37,569 nucleotides of DNA, taken from an uncultured Lachnospiraceae bacterium (lineage in GTDB: Bacteria; Bacillota; Clostridia; Lachnospirales; Lachnospiraceae). Position 1 is the stretch's first letter, and the number at the start of each line of letters is the position of its first letter. Both the position numbers and the translations under genes were made by a program. Shown piece by piece: positions 29,490 to 36,388 of the stretch. Location: the NCBI GenBank assembly GCA_902762955.1, contig CACWQH010000028.1, positions 1 to 37,569 of the forward strand, read 5' to 3'. The notes beneath the pieces are model-generated. The model had not been told where the DNA came from and ran no database searches. It worked only from the letters and a program-made list of their open reading frames with translations.

Positions 29490-30524
29490 ATGAATTTGAT
29501 TGATTGGTTGGACAAGCCATACTATTCGTTAAATGCTTATTTTAAAAATACATATGGTGAAAAGATTTATAAGATAGCCGTGAATGCCGGACTGTCCTGC
29601 CCCAACAGGGATGGGACGCTCGGAAGTCGCGGCTGTATCTTTTGCAGCAGGGGAGGAAGCGGAGATTTTGCGGTAGATATGTCAGGATTGGATATAGAGA
29701 CTCTCAATGATAAAGATTATGACAAAATAATGAATAGCACGGATTATGTAAGCAGGCAGATAGAAGCAGGGATTACAAAGTTTAATAAGGCTGTCGGTGA
29801 TAAGTTTATAATATATTTTCAGGCGTTTACCAATACGTACGGAGATATTGAGTATCTGCGAAGGATATGGACAGAGGCACTTTCGCACAAAGATGTAGTT
29901 GGAATATCCATAGCAACAAGACCGGATTGCATTGGTGATGAGGTGGTTTATTTATTACGTGAGCTAAAAGAAAAATATTGTTGTGGCGATTATGTGAATG
30001 ATTTATCAGGTAAAGATAAATCTTTTGATAAATTTATCTGGATTGAGCTTGGACTTCAGACTATTCATGAAAAAACAGCAGAGTATATAAGACGTGGATA
30101 TCATTTATCGGTTTATGATGAGGCGGTAAAAAAACTGGACGATATAGGAATTCCGTACATAACGCATGTAATACTCGGATTGCCGTATGAAACAAGTAAG
30201 ATGATGCTTGATACGGTAAGATATGTAAACGAGAGGAAGCCTTTTGGAATAAAGCTTCAATTGCTGCATATCCTTGAAGGAACAGATCTTGCTGACGAAT
30301 ACCGAAAAGGTAAGTTTGAAGTTTTGGATATGGAAAGCTATATTTCACTTGTTATAGAATGTCTGGAAAATATAAGTCCGGAGGTTGTTGTGCACCGTGT
30401 AACCGGTGACGGACCTAAAAAGATACTTATCGCACCAATCTGGTCAAAAGATAAGAAAAAGGTACTTAATACACTTCATAAGAGGATGAGGGAGCTTGGT
30501 GCTTATCAGGGAATGAAGGTTTGA
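29490..30524 (+). CDS. Radical SAM protein, TIGR01212/YhcC family
   Basis: A 344-residue radical SAM enzyme. The [4Fe-4S] Cys are C37, C49 and C52 (LSCPNRDGTLGSRGCIFC), in the YhcC/YtqA arrangement with a wider spacing than the canonical C-x3-C-x2-C. Further family parts are YFQAFTNTYGDIEYLRR, GISIATRPDC, WIELGLQT and VILGLPYE. Bacterial members may modify tRNA or another macromolecule, but the reaction is not known to me. A perfect terminator follows directly. Confidence 0.9.
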   Translation: MNLIDWLDKPYYSLNAYFKNTYGEKIYKIAVNAGLSCPNRDGTLGSRGCIFCSRGGSGDFAVDMSGLDIETLNDKDYDKIMNSTDYVSRQIEAGITKFNKAVGDKFIIYFQAFTNTYGDIEYLRRIWTEALSHKDVVGISIATRPDCIGDEVVYLLRELKEKYCCGDYVNDLSGKDKSFDKFIWIELGLQTIHEKTAEYIRRGYHLSVYDEAVKKLDDIGIPYITHVILGLPYETSKMMLDTVRYVNERKPFGIKLQLLHILEGTDLADEYRKGKFEVLDMESYISLVIECLENISPEVVVHRVTGDGPKKILIAPIWSKDKKKVLNTLHKRMRELGAYQGMKV

Positions 30525-30567
30525 ACAGATGTAGAGATTTGAGTTGATACATCTGTTCATTTTTTAT
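30523..30567 (+). terminator. Intrinsic terminator after the radical SAM gene
   Basis: GAACAGATGTA (30523-30533) and TACATCTGTTC (30548-30558) are an exact 11-bp stem over a 14-base loop, followed by ATTTTTTATT. The stem starts inside the TGA stop codon. Confidence 0.9.
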
Positions 30568-30595
30568 TGACAAAAACAGTAAACAACAGTAAAAT
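30567..30595 (+). promoter_or_regulatory. Promoter of the AAA ATPase gene
   Basis: Consensus TTGACA (30567-30572), spacer of 17, TAAAAT (30590-30595). The spacer and the -10 are overlaid by the first two CAGTAAA repeats, so a protein binding those repeats would block RNA polymerase. Transcription would begin near 30602. Confidence 0.75.
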
Positions 30596-30680
30596 ATTTT
30601 TAAAACAGTAAACGACAGTAAAGAACAGTAAAAGAAATTAAAAAGAGTAAACGACAGTAAAAAATAGTAAAAACAGTAAA
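30577..30680. repeat. Phased CAGTAAA repeat array, 10-bp period
   Basis: CAGTAAA begins at 30577, 30587, 30606, 30616, 30626, 30655 and 30674. The variants GAGTAAA (30645) and TAGTAAA (30665), and degenerate units near 30597 and 30636, fill the gaps. Almost all starts are 9 to 10 bases apart, so the units face the same side of the helix. The array runs from the promoter spacer to the ribosome site of the AAA ATPase gene. Confidence 0.85.
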
Positions 30681-30693
30681 AGGAGCCTGCTAT

Positions 30694-31734
30694 ATGAAAA
30701 AAAATCCCTATTCTTTGGTCTTTGGAAAAAATCCCAATCAGCTTATTTCAAGACCTGTACAATCTAATTTAATTTTAGATACTTTTTTTGATGATGAACC
30801 GTCACAGCAGGTTTTTATGATTACCGGTTTAAGAGGGGCAGGTAAAACGGTTTTTATGACAGATATATCGAAAACAATAGAAAAACAGCCGGATTGGATT
30901 GTAGTTAATTTAAGTCCTGAGAATAATCTGTTGGAAAGTTTGGCATCAAAGTTGAGTAGTGAAAACAGTCTTGCAAAGTTATTTAAGAGTGCGAAGATAA
31001 ACCTTTCATTTTTTGGATTTGGACTGGAGGTAAGCGGCGTTGCACCAATAACAGATATAGAAACAGCTATTACAAAGATGCTTGAAAGCATAAAAAAGCA
31101 GGGTAAGAGGGTGCTTGTAACAATTGATGAGGTGGTAAGTACAGATACAATGAGAAAATTTGCAAGTGCTTTTCAGATTTTTGTAAGACAGGATTTGCCT
31201 ATTTTTCTTTTAATGACAGGATTATATGAAAATATAAGTGAATTACAAAATGAAAAAACGCTTACTTTTTTATATAGGGCAACTAAGATAGATTTAAAAC
31301 CACTTAATATAAAAAATATAGCAAGTAACTATAAGAAGACTTTAGGTGTTAGTGAGGAACTTTCACTTAAGATGGCAAAGCTTACAAAGGGGTATCCGTT
31401 TGCATTTCAGGTGCTTGGATATTTTATGTGGAACAGTGAGGGAAAGCTTAATGATATTTTAGATGAATACAGTCAATATCTTGAGGAATATGTTTACGAA
31501 AAAATATGGTCAGAATTATCAAATAAGGATAGGGAAATAGCTTATGGGATAGCAATGACAAAGACAGGAAAAATTAGTGAAATACGAGCTTTTTTGAAAC
31601 TTAACACTAATGAATTTAATCCATACAGAAAAAGACTTATTAAAAGAGGAATAATAAATGGAGATGTAAGAGGCTATGTCACTTTTACATTACCTTTATT
31701 TGAGGAATTTGTAAAAGAAAGCTATGAGGGTTAA
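30694..31734 (+). CDS. Archaeal-type AAA ATPase (ATPase_2-like)
   Basis: A 346-residue P-loop ATPase of the STAND-like archaeal ATPase group (ATPase_2, PF01637). It starts with NPYSLVFGKNPNQLISRP, has Walker A GLRGAGKT (45-52), Walker B RVLVTIDEV (D145, E146), and LLMTGLYENI as sensor 1. TKGYPFAFQVLGYFMW is the lid, and a winged-helix C-terminus (about 275-346) follows. Members are common in archaea and scattered in gut Firmicutes; their role is unknown, and some carry a DNA-binding C-terminus. AAAAGGAG is eight bases before ATG 30694. It has its own promoter and the phased array. No partner gene of the usual kind adjoins it. Confidence 0.82.
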   Translation: MKKNPYSLVFGKNPNQLISRPVQSNLILDTFFDDEPSQQVFMITGLRGAGKTVFMTDISKTIEKQPDWIVVNLSPENNLLESLASKLSSENSLAKLFKSAKINLSFFGFGLEVSGVAPITDIETAITKMLESIKKQGKRVLVTIDEVVSTDTMRKFASAFQIFVRQDLPIFLLMTGLYENISELQNEKTLTFLYRATKIDLKPLNIKNIASNYKKTLGVSEELSLKMAKLTKGYPFAFQVLGYFMWNSEGKLNDILDEYSQYLEEYVYEKIWSELSNKDREIAYGIAMTKTGKISEIRAFLKLNTNEFNPYRKRLIKRGIINGDVRGYVTFTLPLFEEFVKESYEG

Positions 31735-31748
31735 TAAATTTATTTGAA

Positions 31749-31769
31749 AAAGTATAAAAAAGTATAAAA
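31749..31769. repeat. Two AGTATAAAAA units, 10-bp period
   Basis: AGTATAAAAA (31751-31760) is followed at once by AGTATAAAAC (31761-31770), in the gap between the AAA ATPase and the response regulator. The unit length and the AGTA...AAA core recall the array before the ATPase gene. Confidence 0.5.
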
Positions 31770-31786
31770 CGGTTAAAGGTTATCAT

Positions 31787-32491
31787 ATGAGTAAAATTCT
31801 AATTATTGAAGATGATAAGGAAATTAATAACTTAATAAAGCTATATCTGGAAGAAAATTCATATACTACTGAAAGTGTTTTTGATGGCATGAAGGCTTCA
31901 AAGCTTCTTAGAGAAAGAGCGGAAGAATTTGATTTGGCGATACTTGATATCATGCTTCCGTTTAAAAGTGGTGATAATGTGTTGAGCGAGCTTAGGACAC
32001 ATTCTAATCTTCCTGTTATTATGCTTTCAGCTAAGGATTCGGTTCATACCAAGATTGATATGATAAGACTTGGGGCAGATGACTATATGACAAAGCCTTT
32101 TGATTTGGACGAGCTGATTGTGCGTGTAGAAGCTGTGTTAAGGAGAAGCGGACAAAACGAGGCATTTAAGGAAAAGGTTAAAGATATAGCCAAGGATATC
32201 CTTGAATATAATAATATTAAAATGGACATTAATGCAAAAAGGGTATATGTATCGGAAAATGAGCTTGAGCTTACGGCCAAGGAATTTGAGATTTTAGAGC
32301 TCTTTTTAAATAATCCGACCAAGCTTTTTTCAAAAGCCAATATATACGAAAGTGTATGGAATGAAGAGTATCTGGTTGAGGATACGACTCTTAAGGTTCA
32401 CATGAGCAATCTTAGGAGTAAATTAAAAAAATATGATGAATTTGATTATATCGAAACAGTCTGGGGCATGGGATACAGATTACGTAAATAG
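31787..32491 (+). CDS. OmpR/PhoB-type response regulator
   Basis: A 234-residue two-component regulator. The receiver domain has the acidic pair D9-D10, phospho-acceptor D54 (AILDIMLP), S81 and K103 (MTKPF). The C-terminal winged helix (about 140-232) has ELTAKEFEILELFLNNPTKL and the closing TVWGMGYRLRK. A histidine kinase, its likely partner, follows the two ABC transporter genes. AAAGG lies about seven bases before ATG 31787. A 110-bp hairpin begins six bases after the stop codon. Confidence 0.95.
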   Translation: MSKILIIEDDKEINNLIKLYLEENSYTTESVFDGMKASKLLRERAEEFDLAILDIMLPFKSGDNVLSELRTHSNLPVIMLSAKDSVHTKIDMIRLGADDYMTKPFDLDELIVRVEAVLRRSGQNEAFKEKVKDIAKDILEYNNIKMDINAKRVYVSENELELTAKEFEILELFLNNPTKLFSKANIYESVWNEEYLVEDTTLKVHMSNLRSKLKKYDEFDYIETVWGMGYRLRK

Positions 32492-32496
32492 TTGTA

Positions 32497-32606
32497 CATT
32501 TGGGGACGGCTCTCATTTGTATATTTTTGGTGCTAAGCAAAGCGTTAAGCGACCAGCGTGCTTTGCGTGTACCATAAAATGTACAAATGAGAACCGTCCC
32601 CAAATG
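32497..32606. mobile_element. REP/MITE-like 110-bp imperfect hairpin
   Basis: The left arm CATTTGGGGACGG(C)TCTC and onward (32497-32535) matches the reverse complement of the right arm (32570-32606) with only a few differences. The inner part continues the hairpin through GCAAAGCG and CGTGCTTTGC. The arm GGGGACGGTTCTCATTTG resembles palindromes that are spread through clostridial genomes and linked to REP-type Y1 transposases. No transposase is in the window. Confidence 0.6.
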
Positions 32607-32626
32607 CATACCTGAGATTTTCAATT

Positions 32627-32692
32627 TTAACCTTTTCTTAACCTTTAACTTAACCTTTGATTAACTATCATATTTTATTATTGATTTATAAT
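32627..32692 (+). promoter_or_regulatory. Direct-repeat operator and promoter of the ABC transporter-kinase operon
   Basis: TTAACCTTT occurs at 32627-32635, 32638-32646 and 32650-32658, and TTAAC again at 32661-32665, spacings of 11, 12 and 11 bases. Such helically phased direct repeats are typical of OmpR/PhoB-family binding sites. A perfect TATAAT (32687-32692) lies downstream, but no -35 stands 17 bases before it, which fits an activator-dependent promoter. Confidence 0.6.
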
Positions 32693-32712
32693 AAATAAAC
32701 GGAGGGATTGTT

Positions 32713-33645
32713 ATGGCAAGTGTAATAAGTCTTGAAAATGTTACAAAGATATATAAAAGCAAGAAAAAGAAATCAACGGTTGTTGACAGAGTGTCCTTTG
32801 ATATAGAGGAGGGACATATCTACGGACTTATCGGACCAAACGGTGCAGGTAAGACAACTATTATGAAAATGATAGGCGGACTTGCCATGCAGGATGAAGG
32901 AAGCATAAGTCTTTTTGGAAAGACAGGAGAGAAGGAGCTTGATAAGGTAAGAGACAGGATAAGCTTCATGATAGAGGCACCTATTATAGAGGGTGGCATG
33001 ACAGCCAGACAAAATATGGAATTCATAAGATATATGCGTGGAGTTGCAAGTGATGAAAGAATTGATGAGGTGCTGGAGTTTGTGGGACTTGCAGATACCG
33101 GAGATAAGCTTGCAAAGAGATTTTCACTCGGTATGAAGCAGAGACTCGGCATAGGTATGGCACTTCTTCCCGATCCGGATGTTCTGGTTTTGGATGAGCC
33201 GGTAAACGGTCTCGATCCTGAAGGAATAGCTTATGTGAGACACATTTTAAAGAAGCTTTGTGTGGAGGATAAAAAGACGATTCTTATTTCCAGCCACCTT
33301 TTGACGGAGCTTTATGAATTATGTACGGACTTCATAATCATCAATGAAGGTAAGCTTGTGGAGAAGCTTTCCAAAGAAGAAATGATAGAACATGCAAGGT
33401 CCTATGTCTCACTTACGACCAATAAAAATTCAGAGACTGTAGCTTACATAGAAAATAAGCTTAACATAAAGGATTTCAAGGTAAGGGACAACGGTGAAAT
33501 AAGACTTTATGAGGGCATAGATGATATAGAAAAGCTGTCCAAATCCATAACCGACGCAGGCTTTATAATCACAAGGCTTTGCGAAGAGGGAGAAAGCTTA
33601 GAGGAATATTATCTTGAAAAAACCGGAAAACAGATAGAGGATTAG
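32713..33645 (+). CDS. ABC transporter ATP-binding protein
   Basis: A 310-residue ATPase of an ABC-2 type exporter. Walker A is GPNGAGKTT (41-49), the signature is SLGMKQR (138-144) and Walker B VLVLDEP (157-163) with the catalytic Glu162; the switch His is in LISSHLL. The C-terminal 90 residues resemble those of bacitracin- or lantibiotic-immunity type ATPases. It pairs with the permease 11 bases downstream. GGAGGG precedes ATG 32713. Substrate is not predictable. Confidence 0.94.
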   Translation: MASVISLENVTKIYKSKKKKSTVVDRVSFDIEEGHIYGLIGPNGAGKTTIMKMIGGLAMQDEGSISLFGKTGEKELDKVRDRISFMIEAPIIEGGMTARQNMEFIRYMRGVASDERIDEVLEFVGLADTGDKLAKRFSLGMKQRLGIGMALLPDPDVLVLDEPVNGLDPEGIAYVRHILKKLCVEDKKTILISSHLLTELYELCTDFIIINEGKLVEKLSKEEMIEHARSYVSLTTNKNSETVAYIENKLNIKDFKVRDNGEIRLYEGIDDIEKLSKSITDAGFIITRLCEEGESLEEYYLEKTGKQIED

Positions 33646-33656
33646 GAGGGTTAGAG

Positions 33657-34385
33657 ATGAACAGATTACTTAGAGCAGAATGGTTTAGAATGACAAAGAC
33701 TATGAGATTTTGGCTTTTGGCAATTATTTTGGTTTTATTTGGTGCGGTTGTGCCTTTTATTAACGGACCGGAAAATGCGGGAGAATATCTGGTTCAGACA
33801 GGAGAAGATTCCGCAATGATACTTATACTTTTTGTGGCAATGTTTGCAGCTGTGCTTACAGCTACGGCATTTGGAAACAGAACCGTTTATTATGAGGTTA
33901 TGAGCGGAAAAAGGCCGATGCAGATTTTAGTAAGTAAATGTCTGGTAATAGCCGGAACAATTACCGGAGTTATGGGTGTTTCATTTGTTGCAGCAACTCT
34001 TATATTTGGCAGTGCCAAGGGCTACGGAGAATTGGATGATGTAGCTGTAAGACTTTTACTTTACATTGTGGTATTACTTCATGCGACTGTAATGGGTGTT
34101 TTGATGGTGACAACATTCAGGGGTGCACTCGGAGCAGTAATATGTTATCTTAGATTTATGCTTGTTGATACGCTTGTAAGTATAATTCTCGAGGTTAGTT
34201 TTGAGAACAGTCCGAGTAAATATATGAAATATATGAGATGGCTTTTGATGGGCCAGCCTATGAGTGTATTCGGTGAAAAAATCACGGGGGAAGTGGTATG
34301 TGCCATTTTAATGAGCTTTGTACTTGAGACCTTGCTTTGGGGAGGATTATCGTATATATTTATGAAGAAGGGATTGTATAAATAA
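33657..34385 (+). CDS. ABC-2 type transporter permease
   Basis: A 242-residue membrane protein with about six hydrophobic helices (residues 15-33, 56-72, 92-120, 126-152, 158-178 and 214-236). It starts MNRLLRAEWFRMTKTMRFW, the amphipathic N-terminus usual for ABC-2 permeases. It has no large extracellular loop of the BceB kind. Spacing (11 bases on each side) places it in the operon with the ATPase and the kinase. Confidence 0.88.
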   Translation: MNRLLRAEWFRMTKTMRFWLLAIILVLFGAVVPFINGPENAGEYLVQTGEDSAMILILFVAMFAAVLTATAFGNRTVYYEVMSGKRPMQILVSKCLVIAGTITGVMGVSFVAATLIFGSAKGYGELDDVAVRLLLYIVVLLHATVMGVLMVTTFRGALGAVICYLRFMLVDTLVSIILEVSFENSPSKYMKYMRWLLMGQPMSVFGEKITGEVVCAILMSFVLETLLWGGLSYIFMKKGLYK

Positions 34386-34395
34386 GAGATATATT

Positions 34396-35298
34396 ATGGA
34401 AAAGATTTTAATAATAATATGTGTTCTGCTTTTGGTGGTGTGTCTGATGCTTGCGATAAGGATAGGCATACTTAAAAAAGAAATGCGGGACATAACCAAT
34501 CAGATAATTGAAAAAAAGGAAACCAAAAGGAATCAGCCGGTAACGGTTGGTTCTTTTGGTGCGTCCAGCGTTGAGCTTGCCAATGCGATTAATGATTATA
34601 TCAATGAGCTTTCCGAAATGCTTAAGGAGTATGCCGTTGACAGGGAGCATTTGCAAAGGATAATCGCAGGTATTTCCCACGACTTTAGAACACCTCTTAC
34701 GTCAGTGGACGGATATCTGCAGTTGATAAATAAATCGGATGAGCTTTCGGATAAGGAGAAGGAATATCTTAATGTGGTTATAAGTAAGGTTGGATTTTTA
34801 CGTGAGCTTTCGGATGATTTTCTTGATGTGTCCCTGGTGGAAAATAATGAGACCTTATCAAAAACAGAGATAGCTCTTATTCCGTTTATTTCCGAGATAG
34901 CACTTGAACAAAATGAATGGATTGAAGCTAAAGGTATAAAAGCAGAATTTGATTTGCCTGAAAAAAATATAAAAATTATATCAAGCGAGCATGACTTAAG
35001 AAGAATTTTGGAAAATATTTTTTCTAATGCAAGAAAGTATGCATATAGTTGGCTCGCACTTAAAGTTGCCTATGATGAGAGTAGTGCTTCGGTAAAGCTT
35101 ATATTTGAAAATGATGTCGCCGAAGGCTATGATATAGATGTGGACGATATATTTGAACCCTTTGTGCGTTCAAAGGACAGACATGGCGAGGGCAGCGGAC
35201 TTGGACTTTATGTGGTGAAAAGGCTTTGCGGCAAGCTTGGTATTGAGATTGAGGCAACCTTTAAAAACGGAGTATTTGGAATTGAGATGGTGATTTAA
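34396..35298 (+). CDS. Sensor histidine kinase with one membrane segment
   Basis: A 300-residue kinase. One membrane helix (about residues 3-21), a short coiled linker, then HisKA with the phospho-accepting H95 (SHDFRTPLTS). The ATPase domain has the N box LENIFSNARKYA (N207/N211), FEPFVRSK, and the G box GEGSGLGL (264-271). There is no extracellular or PAS sensor domain, so the signal is probably passed on by the adjacent permease. Partner of the response regulator at 31787. Confidence 0.93.
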   Translation: MEKILIIICVLLLVVCLMLAIRIGILKKEMRDITNQIIEKKETKRNQPVTVGSFGASSVELANAINDYINELSEMLKEYAVDREHLQRIIAGISHDFRTPLTSVDGYLQLINKSDELSDKEKEYLNVVISKVGFLRELSDDFLDVSLVENNETLSKTEIALIPFISEIALEQNEWIEAKGIKAEFDLPEKNIKIISSEHDLRRILENIFSNARKYAYSWLALKVAYDESSASVKLIFENDVAEGYDIDVDDIFEPFVRSKDRHGEGSGLGLYVVKRLCGKLGIEIEATFKNGVFGIEMVI

Positions 35299-35320
35299 AA
35301 AAAATTGGAGGCGTAAACTT

Positions 35321-35842
35321 ATGAAAAATAAGAATAATTCAATCCTTTATTCTGCTATAGTTATTGTTATAGTTTTGATATCGGTTATATCAGGTAAGGT
35401 TGGCGGAAATAAAGATAATAATGATTCAACAACTGAAACAAAAACCACTGAAGTTATTACAACAGAAACAACAACCGAAACCGTAACGAAAACTGAAGCA
35501 ACAACAGAAGAAAAAAAGACTGAAGCAACTACAAAAGAAGATAGAACAGAGACAACTGAAATAACAGATGAACGCCCTCTTACATTTAGAAATGCCAACA
35601 GATTAAATGAGCATTATGAAAAGCATGGAATCGAGATGGGCTTTTCCTCGGCAGAGGAATATGAGGCTGCGGCAAAAAAGGTTGTATTAAACAAGGACTC
35701 TCTTCATAAGCTTGAAGAAGAGGATGGGGATGATGTCTATTATCTTGAAATATCTAACGAATTTGTAGTCGTATCACCGGATGGATATATAAGAACATAT
35801 TTTAATCCTTCGGACGGAATAAATTATTATAACAGACAGTAA
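35321..35842 (+). CDS. Membrane-anchored Thr-rich protein with compact C-terminal domain
   Basis: A 173-residue protein: N-terminal membrane helix or uncleaved signal (about residues 7-25), a Thr/Glu/Lys-rich spacer (about 34-85) and a compact C-terminal domain (about 86-173). The latter has LNEHYEKHGIEMGFSSAEEY, EDGDDVYYLEISNEFVVVS and DGYIRTYF. This order, H-Y-x-K-H-G near the start and T-D/D-G-x-I-R-T-Y-F near the end, recalls C-terminal modules I have seen on polymorphic toxins and Lachnospiraceae surface proteins. Homology to a ribonuclease fold is only inference. TTGGAGG lies before ATG 35321. It follows the kinase by 22 bases. Confidence 0.7.
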   Translation: MKNKNNSILYSAIVIVIVLISVISGKVGGNKDNNDSTTETKTTEVITTETTTETVTKTEATTEEKKTEATTKEDRTETTEITDERPLTFRNANRLNEHYEKHGIEMGFSSAEEYEAAAKKVVLNKDSLHKLEEEDGDDVYYLEISNEFVVVSPDGYIRTYFNPSDGINYYNRQ

Positions 35843-35862
35843 TAAGAACAGGAGGGATTGAT

Positions 35863-36207
35863 ATGAATAGTGTTATTCAATATAAAGATTATATAGGAAG
35901 CGTTGAGTTTTCAGAAGAAGATTTGATTTTTTATGGAAAAGTACAAGGTATAAGTTCGTTGATATCATATGAAGGGAAAAATGGAATAGAGTTAATATAT
36001 GATTTTCATAATGCAATAGATGAGTATTTAAGTTTGTGTGAGAAAGAGGGAATTGAGCCAGAAAAAGCATATAAGGGAAGCCTCAATATAAGGATTGGAA
36101 GTGAACTACACAGACAAGCGGCAATTTATTCAATAACTCATAACAAAAGTCTCAATAGTTTTATTGAGGAAGCTGTTAAAGAAAAGTTGGAAAAAATAGC
36201 ATCATAA
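35863..36207 (+). CDS. HicB-family antitoxin, orphan
   Basis: A 114-residue HicB-type protein: the partially degraded RNase-H-like N-domain (MNSVIQYKDYIGSVEFSEED, then FYGKVQGISSLISYEG) and a ribbon-helix-helix C-terminus (about 75-112; SLNIRIGSELHRQAAIYSIT). HicB proteins neutralise HicA mRNA interferases and repress their operon. No HicA frame is present within 400 bases on either side. GGAGGG lies eight bases before ATG 35863; only 20 bases separate it from the Thr-rich protein. The gene is more AT-rich than the flanks, which suggests acquisition. Confidence 0.85.
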   Translation: MNSVIQYKDYIGSVEFSEEDLIFYGKVQGISSLISYEGKNGIELIYDFHNAIDEYLSLCEKEGIEPEKAYKGSLNIRIGSELHRQAAIYSITHNKSLNSFIEEAVKEKLEKIAS

Positions 36208-36222
36208 TTTAAAATAAAAAAA

Positions 36223-36261
36223 CTTGCCAAAACTGGCACGCAGCTTGTCAAAAATGGCAAG
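36223..36261. repeat. Paired palindromes / orphan minus-strand terminator-like stem
   Basis: TTGCCA-AAAC-TGGCA (36224-36238) and TTGTCA-AAAA-TGGCAA (36245-36260) are two similar inverted repeats whose starts are 21 bases apart, two helical turns. The outermost arms CTTGCCA (36223-36229) and TGGCAAG (36255-36261) also form one stem which, on the minus strand, is followed by TTTTTTTATTTT. It may be an operator pair for the ribbon-helix-helix protein or a terminator of antisense transcripts. Confidence 0.5.
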
Positions 36262-36302
36262 GAGAAAAATGTATTCAGTTTTGTATTATTTTAAGATAGT
36301 TC

Positions 36303-36331
36303 TTGAAAAGAAAGCGAAAATATTATATTAT
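36303..36331 (+). promoter_or_regulatory. Promoter of the DHH phosphoesterase gene
   Basis: TTGAAA (36303-36308), spacer of 17, TATTAT (36326-36331). It lies 58 bases before ATG 36389 and separates this gene from the hicB unit. Confidence 0.65.
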
Positions 36332-36388
36332 AGGAACAGGTTTATGAAAAAATTAAAAGAGCAATTATACGATTAAGGGGGATACATA

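Noticed and set aside
30577-30680. CRISPR array or phase-variable microsatellite
   Set aside because: Units are 10 bp with no spacers of CRISPR size; they are also imperfect and vary internally, unlike simple slippage tracts.
32433-32615. Plus-strand 60-codon frame across the hairpin
   Set aside because: It begins inside the response regulator gene in another frame and continues through an inverted repeat; no protein features.
35347-35598. Minus-strand Val/Ser-rich frame
   Set aside because: Shadow of the Thr-rich spacer of the anchored protein.
36269-36376. 35-codon frame with GGAG before its ATG
   Set aside because: The -35 and -10 of the DHH promoter lie inside it and its composition is that of AT-rich spacer, so I do not call it a gene.
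35843-36388. HicA toxin gene near hicB
   Set aside because: The 20-base upstream gap cannot hold it, and frames in 36208-36388 show no HicA motif (no G-S-H-x-x-x-x-H or dsRNA-like fold) on either strand.
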